This document shows, one piece after another, positions 1 to 5,990 of a stretch of DNA of 6,117 bases. The stretch spans positions 1 to 6,117 of the forward strand of contig JACCXV010000013.1 of NCBI GenBank assembly GCA_013696835.1. The letters are read 5' to 3'. Positions within the stretch are counted from its first letter, which is position 1. Every line of letters begins with the position of its first letter. Below the pieces are notes generated by a model that worked only from the letters and a program-made list of their open reading frames with translations, searched no databases and had not been told where the DNA came from. This DNA is from Gemmatimonadota bacterium (lineage in GTDB: Bacteria; Gemmatimonadota; Gemmatimonadetes; JACCXV01). The position numbers were made by a program, and so were the translations under genes.

Positions 1-627
1 GTCTACGGCACCCGGCCGGTGGAGATGAGCGTGCCGTTCGCGGGCACGCTCGTGCCCGGCACCAGGGTGCGACCTCCGCTCGGCTACCTGATCCCCGTCC
101 AGTGGGGCGACCTGGCCGAGCGGCTGCGTCTGCACGGCGTCCCAGTCGAGCGCCTCGACCAGCCCGTGACGGGCACCTTCGAGATCGTGCGCTTCGCCGA
201 CGTCGCGTGGCCGGAGGGGCCCTTCGAAGGCCGCCACATGCCGACCTTCCGCACCGAGCGGGCGATGGAGCCTGACACCTTTCCCGCCGGCTCCTTCTGG
301 GTGCCGCTCGGCAATCCCACCGCCCGCCTCGCGATGCACCTCCTCGAGCCGGACGGACCCGACTCGTTCGCCAGCTGGGGCTTCCTGAACGCGATCTTCG
401 AAGCCAAGGAGTACGCCGAGGACTACGTGATGGAGGAGGTGGCGCGCACGATGATGGAGAAGGATCGCGCCGTGAAGGAGGCGTTCGAGGCCAAGGTGGC
501 GGCCGACACCGCCTTCCGCGCCGATCCCGCGGCGCGTCTCGAGTTCTTCTACCGCCGCACCCCGTTCTGGGACGAGCGCAAGGACCGCTACCCCGTTGCG
601 CGGGTGTTCACGCCCTTCGAGCGCTGA
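1..627 (+). CDS. M14-family zinc carboxypeptidase-like protein, C-terminal part (5' truncated)
   Basis: The frame is open from base 1, so the gene starts outside the window; the GTG at 19 has no SD and is not taken as the start. The 208 visible residues match the region that follows the catalytic domain in large (about 550-600 aa) bacterial M14 metallopeptidases. Recognisable pieces are a GYLIP segment, a central LLEP followed by DSFASWGFLN and KEYAEDYV, then a helical stretch and FFYRRTPFWD with YPVARV near the end. The zinc ligands and catalytic Glu of M14 enzymes would lie upstream and cannot be checked. Family members are usually exported and trim C-terminal residues from peptides; that role is inferred. 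The TGA stop at 625-627 lies inside the first unit of a 24-bp tandem repeat. Family assignment is from remembered sequence character, not a search. Confidence 0.75.
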   Translation, partial: VYGTRPVEMSVPFAGTLVPGTRVRPPLGYLIPVQWGDLAERLRLHGVPVERLDQPVTGTFEIVRFADVAWPEGPFEGRHMPTFRTERAMEPDTFPAGSFWVPLGNPTARLAMHLLEPDGPDSFASWGFLNAIFEAKEYAEDYVMEEVARTMMEKDRAVKEAFEAKVAADTAFRADPAARLEFFYRRTPFWDERKDRYPVARVFTPFER

Positions 628-695
628 TCGTCCGGGGTCCTCGAGCACTGCTCGTCCGGGGTTCTCGAACGCTGCTCGTCCGGCGGTGCTCGGGG
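624..695. repeat. Three imperfect 24-bp tandem repeats
   Basis: Units lie at 624-647, 648-671 and 672-695. Each begins CTG(A/C)TCGTCCGG; units 1 and 2 differ at only a few positions and unit 3 is more diverged. The first unit contains the TGA stop of the peptidase gene. A short inverted repeat, CGAGC-ACT-GCTCG, sits at 642-654, but there is no T-tract, so this is not called a terminator. The rest of 696-892 shows no gene that can be supported. Confidence 0.7.
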
Positions 696-773
696 TTCGC
701 TGTCGGCTTTCCGGCCGCTCGCACGAGGCCAGGGACTACGACCTTCGTGCCTCCCGATCGGTCCAGCATCCGG

Positions 774-803
774 TGGATCGTCGTGCTGTCGCCAGGGTAT
801 ACT
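774..803 (+). promoter_or_regulatory. Possible sigma-70-type promoter for the IPT/TIG lipoprotein
   Basis: TATACT at 798-803 matches five of six bases of the -10 consensus and stands out in very GC-rich DNA. The best -35 candidate is TGGATC at 774-779, with an 18-bp spacer and only three of six matches. Transcription would begin near 810 and leave a leader of about 80 nt before the ATG at 893. This is sequence resemblance only. Confidence 0.35.
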
Positions 804-892
804 CGGGCGTCCCGCAGGTCGGGAGGCGGACGTCCCGCGTGGCTCGCCCGCGTTCGCTCACCCTCCCCTGCTCTCCGTCCCTGGTAGCCATC

Positions 893-1855
893 ATGCGCCG
901 ATCTGGACATCCCGTTCGAGCCCACTCCGCGCTCCTCTTCGCCTGCATCCTGCTCGCGGGACTGATCGCGAACGGCTGCAAGAAGGGCGGGCGCGGCCCC
1001 GGGGGGCCGGATCCCGACCCCGCCGTCTCGAGCATCAGCCCCGGCGAGGCGCGCGCGGGCGCCGAGGTAGCCCTGATCGGCGTGGACTTCGGCGCGGATG
1101 CAGCCCGGATCGTGGTGCGCTTCGGCGAGACGCCTGCCGAGCTCGTCTCCGTGGCGAACCGCCGCATCGTGACCCGCGTGCCGGACCTGGCGCCGGGGCC
1201 GTTCACGGTGATCGTGACCGTAGGGGAGGACGAGACGGAACCCGTCGCTTTCACGGTACTGCGGGATCCGCCCCTGATCACCCTGCTCGAGCCGGATCCC
1301 GTGCGGGCCGGCGCGACGCTCGTGATCCGCGGCGATGCCCTGTCCGGCACGAACGTGACGGTCGTGGCGGACACGCTCGTGCTGCCGGTTACGTCGGTCG
1401 CCAACACCGAGATCTCAGTCACCATCCCGGAGCACCTCGATCCCGGCCGCTACGGGTTCCGGGTGGAGACCGACGGGCAGGTCAGCGACCGCTTCACCGC
1501 GCAGGTGGATGCGTTCACCGTGACCGGCAGGTACGAGCTCAGCGGCACCGTGCTGCTGAACGGCTGCAGGACGGGGCCCGCGGTCGGCACCCCGGTCTCA
1601 CGCATCGCCACCGTCACCGACGAGCGTCCGGCCATCCGCATCGCGCTGAGCGGTTCGGGGACCCTGCAGGGAATCTTCAACCCCAGCGGCTCCTTCCAGG
1701 CCACCGTCACCGGGGGGAGCACGGAGTTCAACGGGGGCTTCTTCGCGGCGCCTGGCGAGCCCGCCATGCTGAGCGGTCGGATCGAGATTCGCCCCGACCC
1801 CTCGCGTCCCTGCCGCATCGTGGAGGACGTGAGCGGTCCACGCACGTCCGGCTAG
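893..1855 (+). CDS. Lipoprotein with two IPT/TIG domains
   Basis: This encodes 320 aa. The frame stays open further upstream, but ATG 893 is chosen because it begins a clean signal peptide: Arg residues at 2, 3 and 9, a hydrophobic core at about 13-26, and a lipobox-like IANGC ending at Cys29. A Gly/Pro/Asp linker (32-43) follows. Two immunoglobulin-like IPT/TIG units come next, at about 44-123 and 126-210; each starts with an I-x-P or L-x-P element, then a G-x-x-(V/L)-x-(I/L)-x-G core, and ends in a strand such as FTVIVTV. The C-terminal region (about 212-320) is probably beta-rich, was not recognised, and contains Cys225 and Cys307, a possible disulfide. It is probably a membrane-anchored, periplasm- or surface-facing binding protein; ligand unknown. 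No SD is visible before 893. The stop is 1 bp from the convergent kinase-like gene. Confidence 0.8.
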   Translation: MRRSGHPVRAHSALLFACILLAGLIANGCKKGGRGPGGPDPDPAVSSISPGEARAGAEVALIGVDFGADAARIVVRFGETPAELVSVANRRIVTRVPDLAPGPFTVIVTVGEDETEPVAFTVLRDPPLITLLEPDPVRAGATLVIRGDALSGTNVTVVADTLVLPVTSVANTEISVTIPEHLDPGRYGFRVETDGQVSDRFTAQVDAFTVTGRYELSGTVLLNGCRTGPAVGTPVSRIATVTDERPAIRIALSGSGTLQGIFNPSGSFQATVTGGSTEFNGGFFAAPGEPAMLSGRIEIRPDPSRPCRIVEDVSGPRTSG

Positions 1856-1856
1856 G

Positions 1857-3218
1857 CTAGGCGCCCGCCGCCTGCTCCAGCTGCCGTAGCATGCGCTGGG
1901 CCGTTCCGCGCACGATGAGCTGCAGCTCCTCGTGGTCCGGCGGATGTCCCCGGTTCGGCAACCCGAGCTCGCGCCGACACGCGGCCGTGCCCGTGTTGTA
2001 GACCACGTACCGCACGCCGTGATCCTCGCTGTAGGATGCGAAGCTCCGGCGCTCGAACTCGCGATCGGGACGCAGCAGGTAGGGGTTGTACCACGGCTCG
2101 GTCGCCATCTGCCCCCACTTCTCCTTGGGCCCGGCGCCGGGCTGGATCATGTAGGCGCCCTCCTCCAGGATCTCCAGCGCCTCCTCCGTGCCGAGCACGC
2201 GCTCGAACGGGCTCACGTCGTCCCTCCTCAGCAACACGATAAGGTGGATGCGTGTCCCGTAGGTCATCTCCGCGACTTCGGCAGGGTCGATCATGCAGCG
2301 TGAGTTGGGCGTCGCGGAGTAGAGGCGGCTGCCTTCCACGACCGGAACGTTCTCCGACGGCGAGACGTCGAAGATCTCTTTCATGCGGCGCATCGTGGCG
2401 TCCATCTCGTCGTCGTGCAGCGCGTCGTCCACGGCGTTCGTGCGGACGTAGATCCGCCGCTCCGAAGGGGTCGCGACGTCGCCCTTCACGTAGACCCAGT
2501 CATCGGAGTTGATCCGCCCGCGCCGGCCGGGATCGATGGAGCCGATGCGCGAGAGGAGGTTCGTGTACGTGGACTTCCCCGTGCCGGTCGGGGCGATGAT
2601 CACCATGCCCATTCCGTCAACCTCGATGCAGGCTCCGTGGACCGAGTGGATCCCGTACTTCGCGAGCTCCACACCGGCAGCCCCCAGGGCCCAGGACTTC
2701 ATCTGGCCGTAGTAATCGGTGTTCGAGAACACCGTCTCGTTCGTCTCGCGGCAGTAGAAGGCGCGGGCCGTGGTGGGGTCGCGCGACTCGATGGCGGCGC
2801 GCATGCCGACAACCGGAATGCCGTACTCCCGCGCGGCCCCGGCCGCCACGTCCGCGTCCGCCAGGAACCAGTTCTGCCGCCAGAAGTTGATGAGATGGGG
2901 CGAGTTCGTGCGCAGGCGGACCGGCATCCCGCCGATCAGTGCGACAGTCTCGAAGGCGTTTCCTCGGGCGAGCACGCGCTCGGCGCGCTCGTTCCACTCG
3001 GCGATCAGCGCCGGCGGGCTGCTCTTGTCGTTCGCCGCAGCCCGCCCGTTCACGATCGTCGCATGCGTGTACTCGCCCGGCTGGCAGGTGCGGGACGGCT
3101 CCTCGGGGTCGAGCAGCGGCTCCGGCTCCACAGCCAGCTCGAAGCCCTTGAAGCCTGCGGCCGCCGCCTCTTCGAACACCTGCGGGACCTCGTACGCCGT
3201 GCCGGGATGGGAGCTCAC
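1857..3218 (-). CDS. HPr kinase/PEP carboxykinase-fold P-loop protein
   Basis: This encodes 453 aa. GTG 3218 is chosen because it forms a GTGA overlap with the TGA of the upstream channel gene and has GAGGA nine bases before it (3228-3232). The N-terminal 190 residues were not recognised. The core resembles the HPr kinase/PEPCK fold: His194-Gly195, then a Walker A loop APTGTGKST at 209-217, then SDDWVYV with Asp239-Asp240, comparable to the DD element of HPr kinase. The 15-residue gap from His to the P-loop equals that recalled for Lactobacillus casei HPr kinase (H140, G155). The protein is longer than HPr kinase (about 310 aa) and shorter than ATP-dependent PEPCK (about 530 aa), and no HPr gene is nearby. 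It probably binds ATP and may phosphorylate a protein or small molecule; the substrate is unknown. It follows the channel gene in a coupled operon. Confidence 0.7.
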   Translation of the reverse strand: MSSHPGTAYEVPQVFEEAAAAGFKGFELAVEPEPLLDPEEPSRTCQPGEYTHATIVNGRAAANDKSSPPALIAEWNERAERVLARGNAFETVALIGGMPVRLRTNSPHLINFWRQNWFLADADVAAGAAREYGIPVVGMRAAIESRDPTTARAFYCRETNETVFSNTDYYGQMKSWALGAAGVELAKYGIHSVHGACIEVDGMGMVIIAPTGTGKSTYTNLLSRIGSIDPGRRGRINSDDWVYVKGDVATPSERRIYVRTNAVDDALHDDEMDATMRRMKEIFDVSPSENVPVVEGSRLYSATPNSRCMIDPAEVAEMTYGTRIHLIVLLRRDDVSPFERVLGTEEALEILEEGAYMIQPGAGPKEKWGQMATEPWYNPYLLRPDREFERRSFASYSEDHGVRYVVYNTGTAACRRELGLPNRGHPPDHEELQLIVRGTAQRMLRQLEQAAGA

Positions 3219-4060
3219 GATGGACGATCCTCGGGTTGGGGTGAAGCGGGCAGGGCAGACGGAGGGACGTTCGTGTTCGAGGTGCCGGCCGGGCTCCCCG
3301 GGCTCCCCGGGCTCTCCGGGCTCGAGTGGGCGAGCCCCTTTCGCCGGCGGCCGACTGCCGCACCGTGAAATGCCTCGATGAAGCCGACCAGGAAGTAGAC
3401 GAAGCCCGCGAGCCCCGCGCCCCGGACGGGAACGAAGACGGCGCAGAGCATTGACAGGAGCCCGACCCCCGCCAGCAGCAGGTAGCGGACGATCTCCGCG
3501 CGGGTGTCGGCGATCTCCAGCGGCGTGAGGGCGAGATCCGCGCGCCGGCGGTAGGCGTGCCGGTGGAGCAGCGCGAAGATCAGGGACACGGCCGCGTAGC
3601 CCGCGCCGTACACCTCGAAGAGGTGCGGCACGTCGCGCTGTCGGATCATCTCGACCACGGCACCGCCCGGAAGGGTTGCGACCGCGCCGGCAGCGGTGAA
3701 CTGCGCGAAGAAGACGGTGAACAGGAACTTCAGCGGGTAGACGTAGAACAGGACAACGAACAGCAGGAAGGCGTTGAGCGTGATGGTGAGCGTGTCCTCG
3801 AGGCCGTAGCGGCGGAAGAACAGGTAGTGGCCGTACCACACGACCATGAGCAGCGCGAAGGACACGGCGAAGGCGGGCAGGCCGCGCATCGCCGCCAGCA
3901 GCTCGTCGAACGTGCGCGGCACCTCGAGCGAGACGACGAGCAGCGTGAGCGCGAAGCCGAACACCGCGTCGCTGAACCCCTCGACCCTCGACACCTCGAG
4001 CCCGCGCAGGCGAAACCCCGGGCGGCTGCCGGCGCCGAGCGCGGCCAGCTTCCGGCGCAT
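3215..4060 (-). CDS. TMEM175 (DUF1211) family potassium-channel-like membrane protein
   Basis: This encodes 281 aa from ATG 4060; a GTG one codon upstream (4063) is equally possible because the only SD-like bases (AGG) lie near both. Arg25-x-x-x-Phe29-Ser30-Asp31 is the TMEM175 signature at the start of helix 1, where FSD residues line the potassium pore. Six hydrophobic segments follow at about 29-47, 60-82, 92-118, 152-166, 190-212 and 215-232. Other family-like features are W-x-x-H (75-78) and an L-N element (95-96) before helix 3. After helix 6 and a basic stretch (RRRK, 238-241), a tail of about 40 residues is rich in Ser, Pro and Gly and includes SPGSPG repeats from a 9-bp DNA repeat. 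Bacterial TMEM175 proteins conduct potassium as tetramers; conduction here is inferred. The stop overlaps the kinase-like gene by 4 bp. Confidence 0.85.
   Translation of the reverse strand: MRRKLAALGAGSRPGFRLRGLEVSRVEGFSDAVFGFALTLLVVSLEVPRTFDELLAAMRGLPAFAVSFALLMVVWYGHYLFFRRYGLEDTLTITLNAFLLFVVLFYVYPLKFLFTVFFAQFTAAGAVATLPGGAVVEMIRQRDVPHLFEVYGAGYAAVSLIFALLHRHAYRRRADLALTPLEIADTRAEIVRYLLLAGVGLLSMLCAVFVPVRGAGLAGFVYFLVGFIEAFHGAAVGRRRKGLAHSSPESPGSPGSPAGTSNTNVPPSALPASPQPEDRPS
3289..3324. repeat. Four 9-bp tandem repeats inside the channel gene tail
   Basis: Units at 3289-3297, 3298-3306, 3307-3315 and 3316-3324 follow CCGGGCTC(C/T/G). Read on the minus strand in the channel frame they encode repeated Ser-Pro-Gly. 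Nine bases is three codons, so gain or loss of units would change tail length without shifting the frame or disturbing the overlapping downstream start. Confidence 0.85.
3318..3337. repeat. Perfect 7-bp inverted repeat near the 3' end of the channel gene
   Basis: GGGCTCG at 3318-3324 pairs with CGAGCCC at 3331-3337 across a 6-nt loop. It overlaps the last 9-bp repeat unit and lies about 100 nt upstream of the kinase-like start on the minus-strand mRNA. No T-tract follows on either strand, so it is not a typical intrinsic terminator. It could stabilise or attenuate the two-gene message, or be a by-product of GC-rich sequence. Confidence 0.5.
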
Positions 4061-4079
4061 CACGCGTGACCTGCCGGCC

Positions 4080-4109
4080 GTGAGGCGACGGCGCCGGCTT
4101 CCCTATATT
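4080..4109 (+). promoter_or_regulatory. Probable promoter placing transcription at the start codon of the small lipoprotein
   Basis: TATATT at 4104-4109 is a five-of-six match to the -10 consensus in otherwise very GC-rich DNA. The nearest -35 candidate, GTGAGG at 4080-4085, is weak (three of six, 18-bp spacer). The -10 ends 5 nt before the ATG at 4115, so transcription would begin at or beside the A of the start codon, giving a leaderless mRNA. The lack of an SD fits. On the minus strand the same bases read AATATAGGG and could also serve the channel gene about 40 nt away. Confidence 0.5.
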
Positions 4110-4114
4110 GGCGC

Positions 4115-4534
4115 ATGCTTCCTCTCTCTCTACGCGGGAGCACGCGGGCGCTCCTCGCGCGCGGGCTCGCCGCCGGCGTCCTTCTCGCGGCGGCCGGCTG
4201 CCGCTCCGACGCCCCGGTCACCATCCCTCGTGAGAAGTTCGTGGAGGCGTACGTCCGCCTCGTCCGCGCGCGGATCGACGCCGAGGAGGACTCGGGTGCG
4301 TACCTGAAAGGCCGCGATGCGGCCCTGCACAGGACGGGCGTGACGCCCGCGGACCTGCGCGCGTACGTGGAAGCCGGCAACCGGGACCCGGAAGCGCTGC
4401 GCGTAGCCTGGCAGGAGATCGCGGCCAAGCTGGACACCCTGTACGGGGGGGTCACGTCCGAGCTTTCTCCCGAGATGCGCGAAGCGTTGCGCGCCGCGCG
4501 CGGGAGCGAGCCTCTGGCCGACACCATCCCCTGA
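4115..4534 (+). CDS. Small lipoprotein of unknown function, possibly DUF4296-like
   Basis: This encodes 139 aa. The N-terminus is a lipoprotein signal peptide: Arg residues at 7, 11 and 16, a hydrophobic core at about 18-27, and the lipobox AAAGC with Cys29 as the likely lipidated residue. The mature part (about 111 aa) is mainly helical and charged; an IPREKFVEAYVRLVRARI segment near 36-53 opens it. This size and opening recall the DUF4296 lipoproteins of Bacteroidota, but the resemblance is loose and no function is assigned. There are no membrane segments after the signal peptide and no catalytic motif. ATG 4115 is the only start that keeps the full signal peptide, and the -10 box just before it suggests a leaderless message. 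A run of seven G lies at 4445-4451. The stop is 12 bp from the convergent glutamate dehydrogenase stop. Confidence 0.75.
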   Translation: MLPLSLRGSTRALLARGLAAGVLLAAAGCRSDAPVTIPREKFVEAYVRLVRARIDAEEDSGAYLKGRDAALHRTGVTPADLRAYVEAGNRDPEALRVAWQEIAAKLDTLYGGVTSELSPEMREALRAARGSEPLADTIP

Positions 4535-4546
4535 CGCCCTTCCCGC

Positions 4547-5965
4547 CTAGACGAACCCCCGCAGCCTAACCGCGGTAGCTACACGCTCGATCCCGATCAT
4601 GAAGCTCGCCATGCGCAGCGAGACGTCGTTCTCGCGGGCCGTTCGGTAGACGTTGCGATAGGCGGCCGACATGACCTTGCGCAGCTCCGCGTGCACCTTC
4701 TCGAGCTCCCAGCGGTGGCGCTGGATGTTCTGCGCCCATTCGAAGTAGGAGACGGTGACCCCGCCGGCGTTCGCCAGGATGTCGGGGATGACGTGGATTC
4801 CACGGTCGCGGAGGATGTGGTCGGCGTTGGGCGTCGTGGGGTGGTTGGCGCCTTCCACCACGATGCGCGCCCTGACGCGGCCGGCGTTTCCCGAATGGAT
4901 CACCTCGCCGATCGCGCTGGGCACCAGCAGGTCGCAGGGCAGCTCCAGGATCTCCTCGTTGGTCACCGCCTCCGTCTGCGGGAAATCGCGCACCGTCCCG
5001 GCCTCCCCGGCATGCCGCAGGAGCGCCGGAATGTCCAGACCGCGCGGGTCGTAAATCCCCCCCCGCACGTCGCTCACCGCCACGACGTGGCATCCCATTG
5101 CGTGCAGGATGCGCGCCGTCCACGAGCCCACGTTTCCAAAACCCTGGATCACGACCGTCGCACCTTCGAGGCGGAAGCCGTAGTCGCTCTGCATCTCCTC
5201 CACGACGAACGCGAGACCCTGCCCGGTGGCGGACTCGCGGCCGTAAGAGCCGCCCAGCTCGATCGGCTTCCCCGTGACGACCTCCGGCGTGTACCCGAAC
5301 CTCTGGCCGTAGGCGTCCATCATCCACGCCATGATCTGGGCGTTGGTGTTCATGTCCGGTGCCGGGATGTCGCGGCTGGGACCGATGATGTAGGAGATGT
5401 GCCGCGTGTAGCGCTGCGTCATCTGCTGCAGCTCCCGCGCGCTCATCGTCTTGGGCTCGCACTGGATGCCTCCCTTGGCGCCCCCGAACGGGATGTCCAC
5501 GACGGCCGTCTTCCAGGTCATGAGCGAAGCCAGGGCGCGGATCTCCTCCACGTCGGCTGAAGGGTGGAAGCGAATGCCGCCCTTGTAGGGACCGCGCGCT
5601 CCGTTGTGCTGGATGCGGTAGCCGATGAAGACCTCCAGCCGCCCGTCATCCATGCGCACGGGCACCTCGACTCTCATCTCCCGGTACGGGGTGATGAGCA
5701 GCGGCTTGAGCTCGTCGTGGAGGCCGATGCGGTCGGCGGCTTCGTAGAAGAACTCGTTGACCGCCTGAAAGGGCGAGGTGTCGCCCGGACGGCCCGACGG
5801 CTTGCGACTCTCCGGTCCGGCGAGCACGGCGGTGCCCTGCGGCCCGCCATCCCGGGCCGACGAGTCCGACGGGCCCGGCGGTGCCCCGCCCCCGGCCTCG
5901 TGACTCGCGCCGGCGGGGCCGGGGCCCTCCCGGCGCGGTCCGGGCGCTTTCGCCTGGATCGTCAT
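4547..5965 (-). CDS. gdhA: Glutamate dehydrogenase (Glu/Leu/Phe/Val dehydrogenase family)
   Basis: This encodes 472 aa. It catalyses reversible oxidative deamination of glutamate to 2-oxoglutarate and ammonia, linking nitrogen assimilation to the TCA cycle in the cytosol. The substrate-site residues are all present: Lys128 in GPYKGG, Lys152 in TWKTA, catalytic Lys164 in GGAKGG and Asp204 in PAPDMN. Their spacing (24, 12, 40) equals that recalled for Clostridium symbiosum GDH (K89, K113, K125, D165). Ser406 in TVSYFEW fits glutamate over leucine specificity. The dinucleotide loop is GFGNVG (275-280), with Asp299 later suggesting NAD, though cofactor choice is uncertain. ATG 5965 is chosen because AGGAG (5974-5978) lies 8 nt upstream. 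Residues 1-62 are a Pro/Gly/Ala-rich extension absent from typical 410-430 aa enzymes; GTG 5827 would give a usual-length 426 aa protein. The symbol is generic. Confidence 0.93.
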   Translation of the reverse strand: MTIQAKAPGPRREGPGPAGASHEAGGGAPPGPSDSSARDGGPQGTAVLAGPESRKPSGRPGDTSPFQAVNEFFYEAADRIGLHDELKPLLITPYREMRVEVPVRMDDGRLEVFIGYRIQHNGARGPYKGGIRFHPSADVEEIRALASLMTWKTAVVDIPFGGAKGGIQCEPKTMSARELQQMTQRYTRHISYIIGPSRDIPAPDMNTNAQIMAWMMDAYGQRFGYTPEVVTGKPIELGGSYGRESATGQGLAFVVEEMQSDYGFRLEGATVVIQGFGNVGSWTARILHAMGCHVVAVSDVRGGIYDPRGLDIPALLRHAGEAGTVRDFPQTEAVTNEEILELPCDLLVPSAIGEVIHSGNAGRVRARIVVEGANHPTTPNADHILRDRGIHVIPDILANAGGVTVSYFEWAQNIQRHRWELEKVHAELRKVMSAAYRNVYRTARENDVSLRMASFMIGIERVATAVRLRGFV

Positions 5966-5966
5966 C

Positions 5967-5990
5967 GGTGTCTCTCCTGAGTCAGGTGTC
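5967..5990 (-). promoter_or_regulatory. SD and small dyad/direct-repeat cluster upstream of glutamate dehydrogenase
   Basis: On the minus strand AGGAGAG occupies 5978-5972, 8 nt (counted from AGGAG) before the ATG at 5965, and is the strongest SD in the window. It overlaps a perfect 11-bp palindrome CCTGAGTCAGG (5976-5986). Two direct copies of GGTGTC (plus-strand reading; 5967-5972 and 5985-5990) flank it at 18-bp spacing. This might be an operator; the SD call is solid but the operator call is speculative. The remaining bases to the window end (5991-6117) are very GC-rich and contain no promoter or gene I can support. Confidence 0.45.

Noticed and set aside
642..670. Possible terminator hairpin after the peptidase gene
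   Set aside because: The stem is only five base pairs (CGAGC/GCTCG), is part of the tandem repeat, and has no T-tract.
596..892. Upstream extension of the IPT/TIG lipoprotein frame by 99 residues
   Set aside because: It overlaps the peptidase end and the 24-bp repeats, is low-complexity, and would bury a clean lipoprotein signal peptide that starts at 893.
2415..3368. Long plus-strand ORF antisense to the kinase-like gene
   Set aside because: Arg/Asp/Val-rich composition typical of antisense reading in GC-rich DNA; no recognisable motif; the opposite strand has clear P-loop and DD motifs.
3219..3839. Upstream extension of the kinase-like frame, including a collagen-like GEPGEPG stretch
   Set aside because: It lies in the alternate frame of the well-supported channel gene. 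The GEP triplets are only the 9-bp repeat read out of frame, and the GTGA overlap plus SD fix the start at 3218.
3557..4069. Plus-strand ORF rich in Glu, Gln and Arg
   Set aside because: It is antisense to the transmembrane helices of the channel; its charged composition is the expected shadow of hydrophobic codons.
4691..5560. 289-codon plus-strand ORF antisense to glutamate dehydrogenase
   Set aside because: It is the antisense shadow of a highly conserved enzyme; no start signal or domain was recognised.
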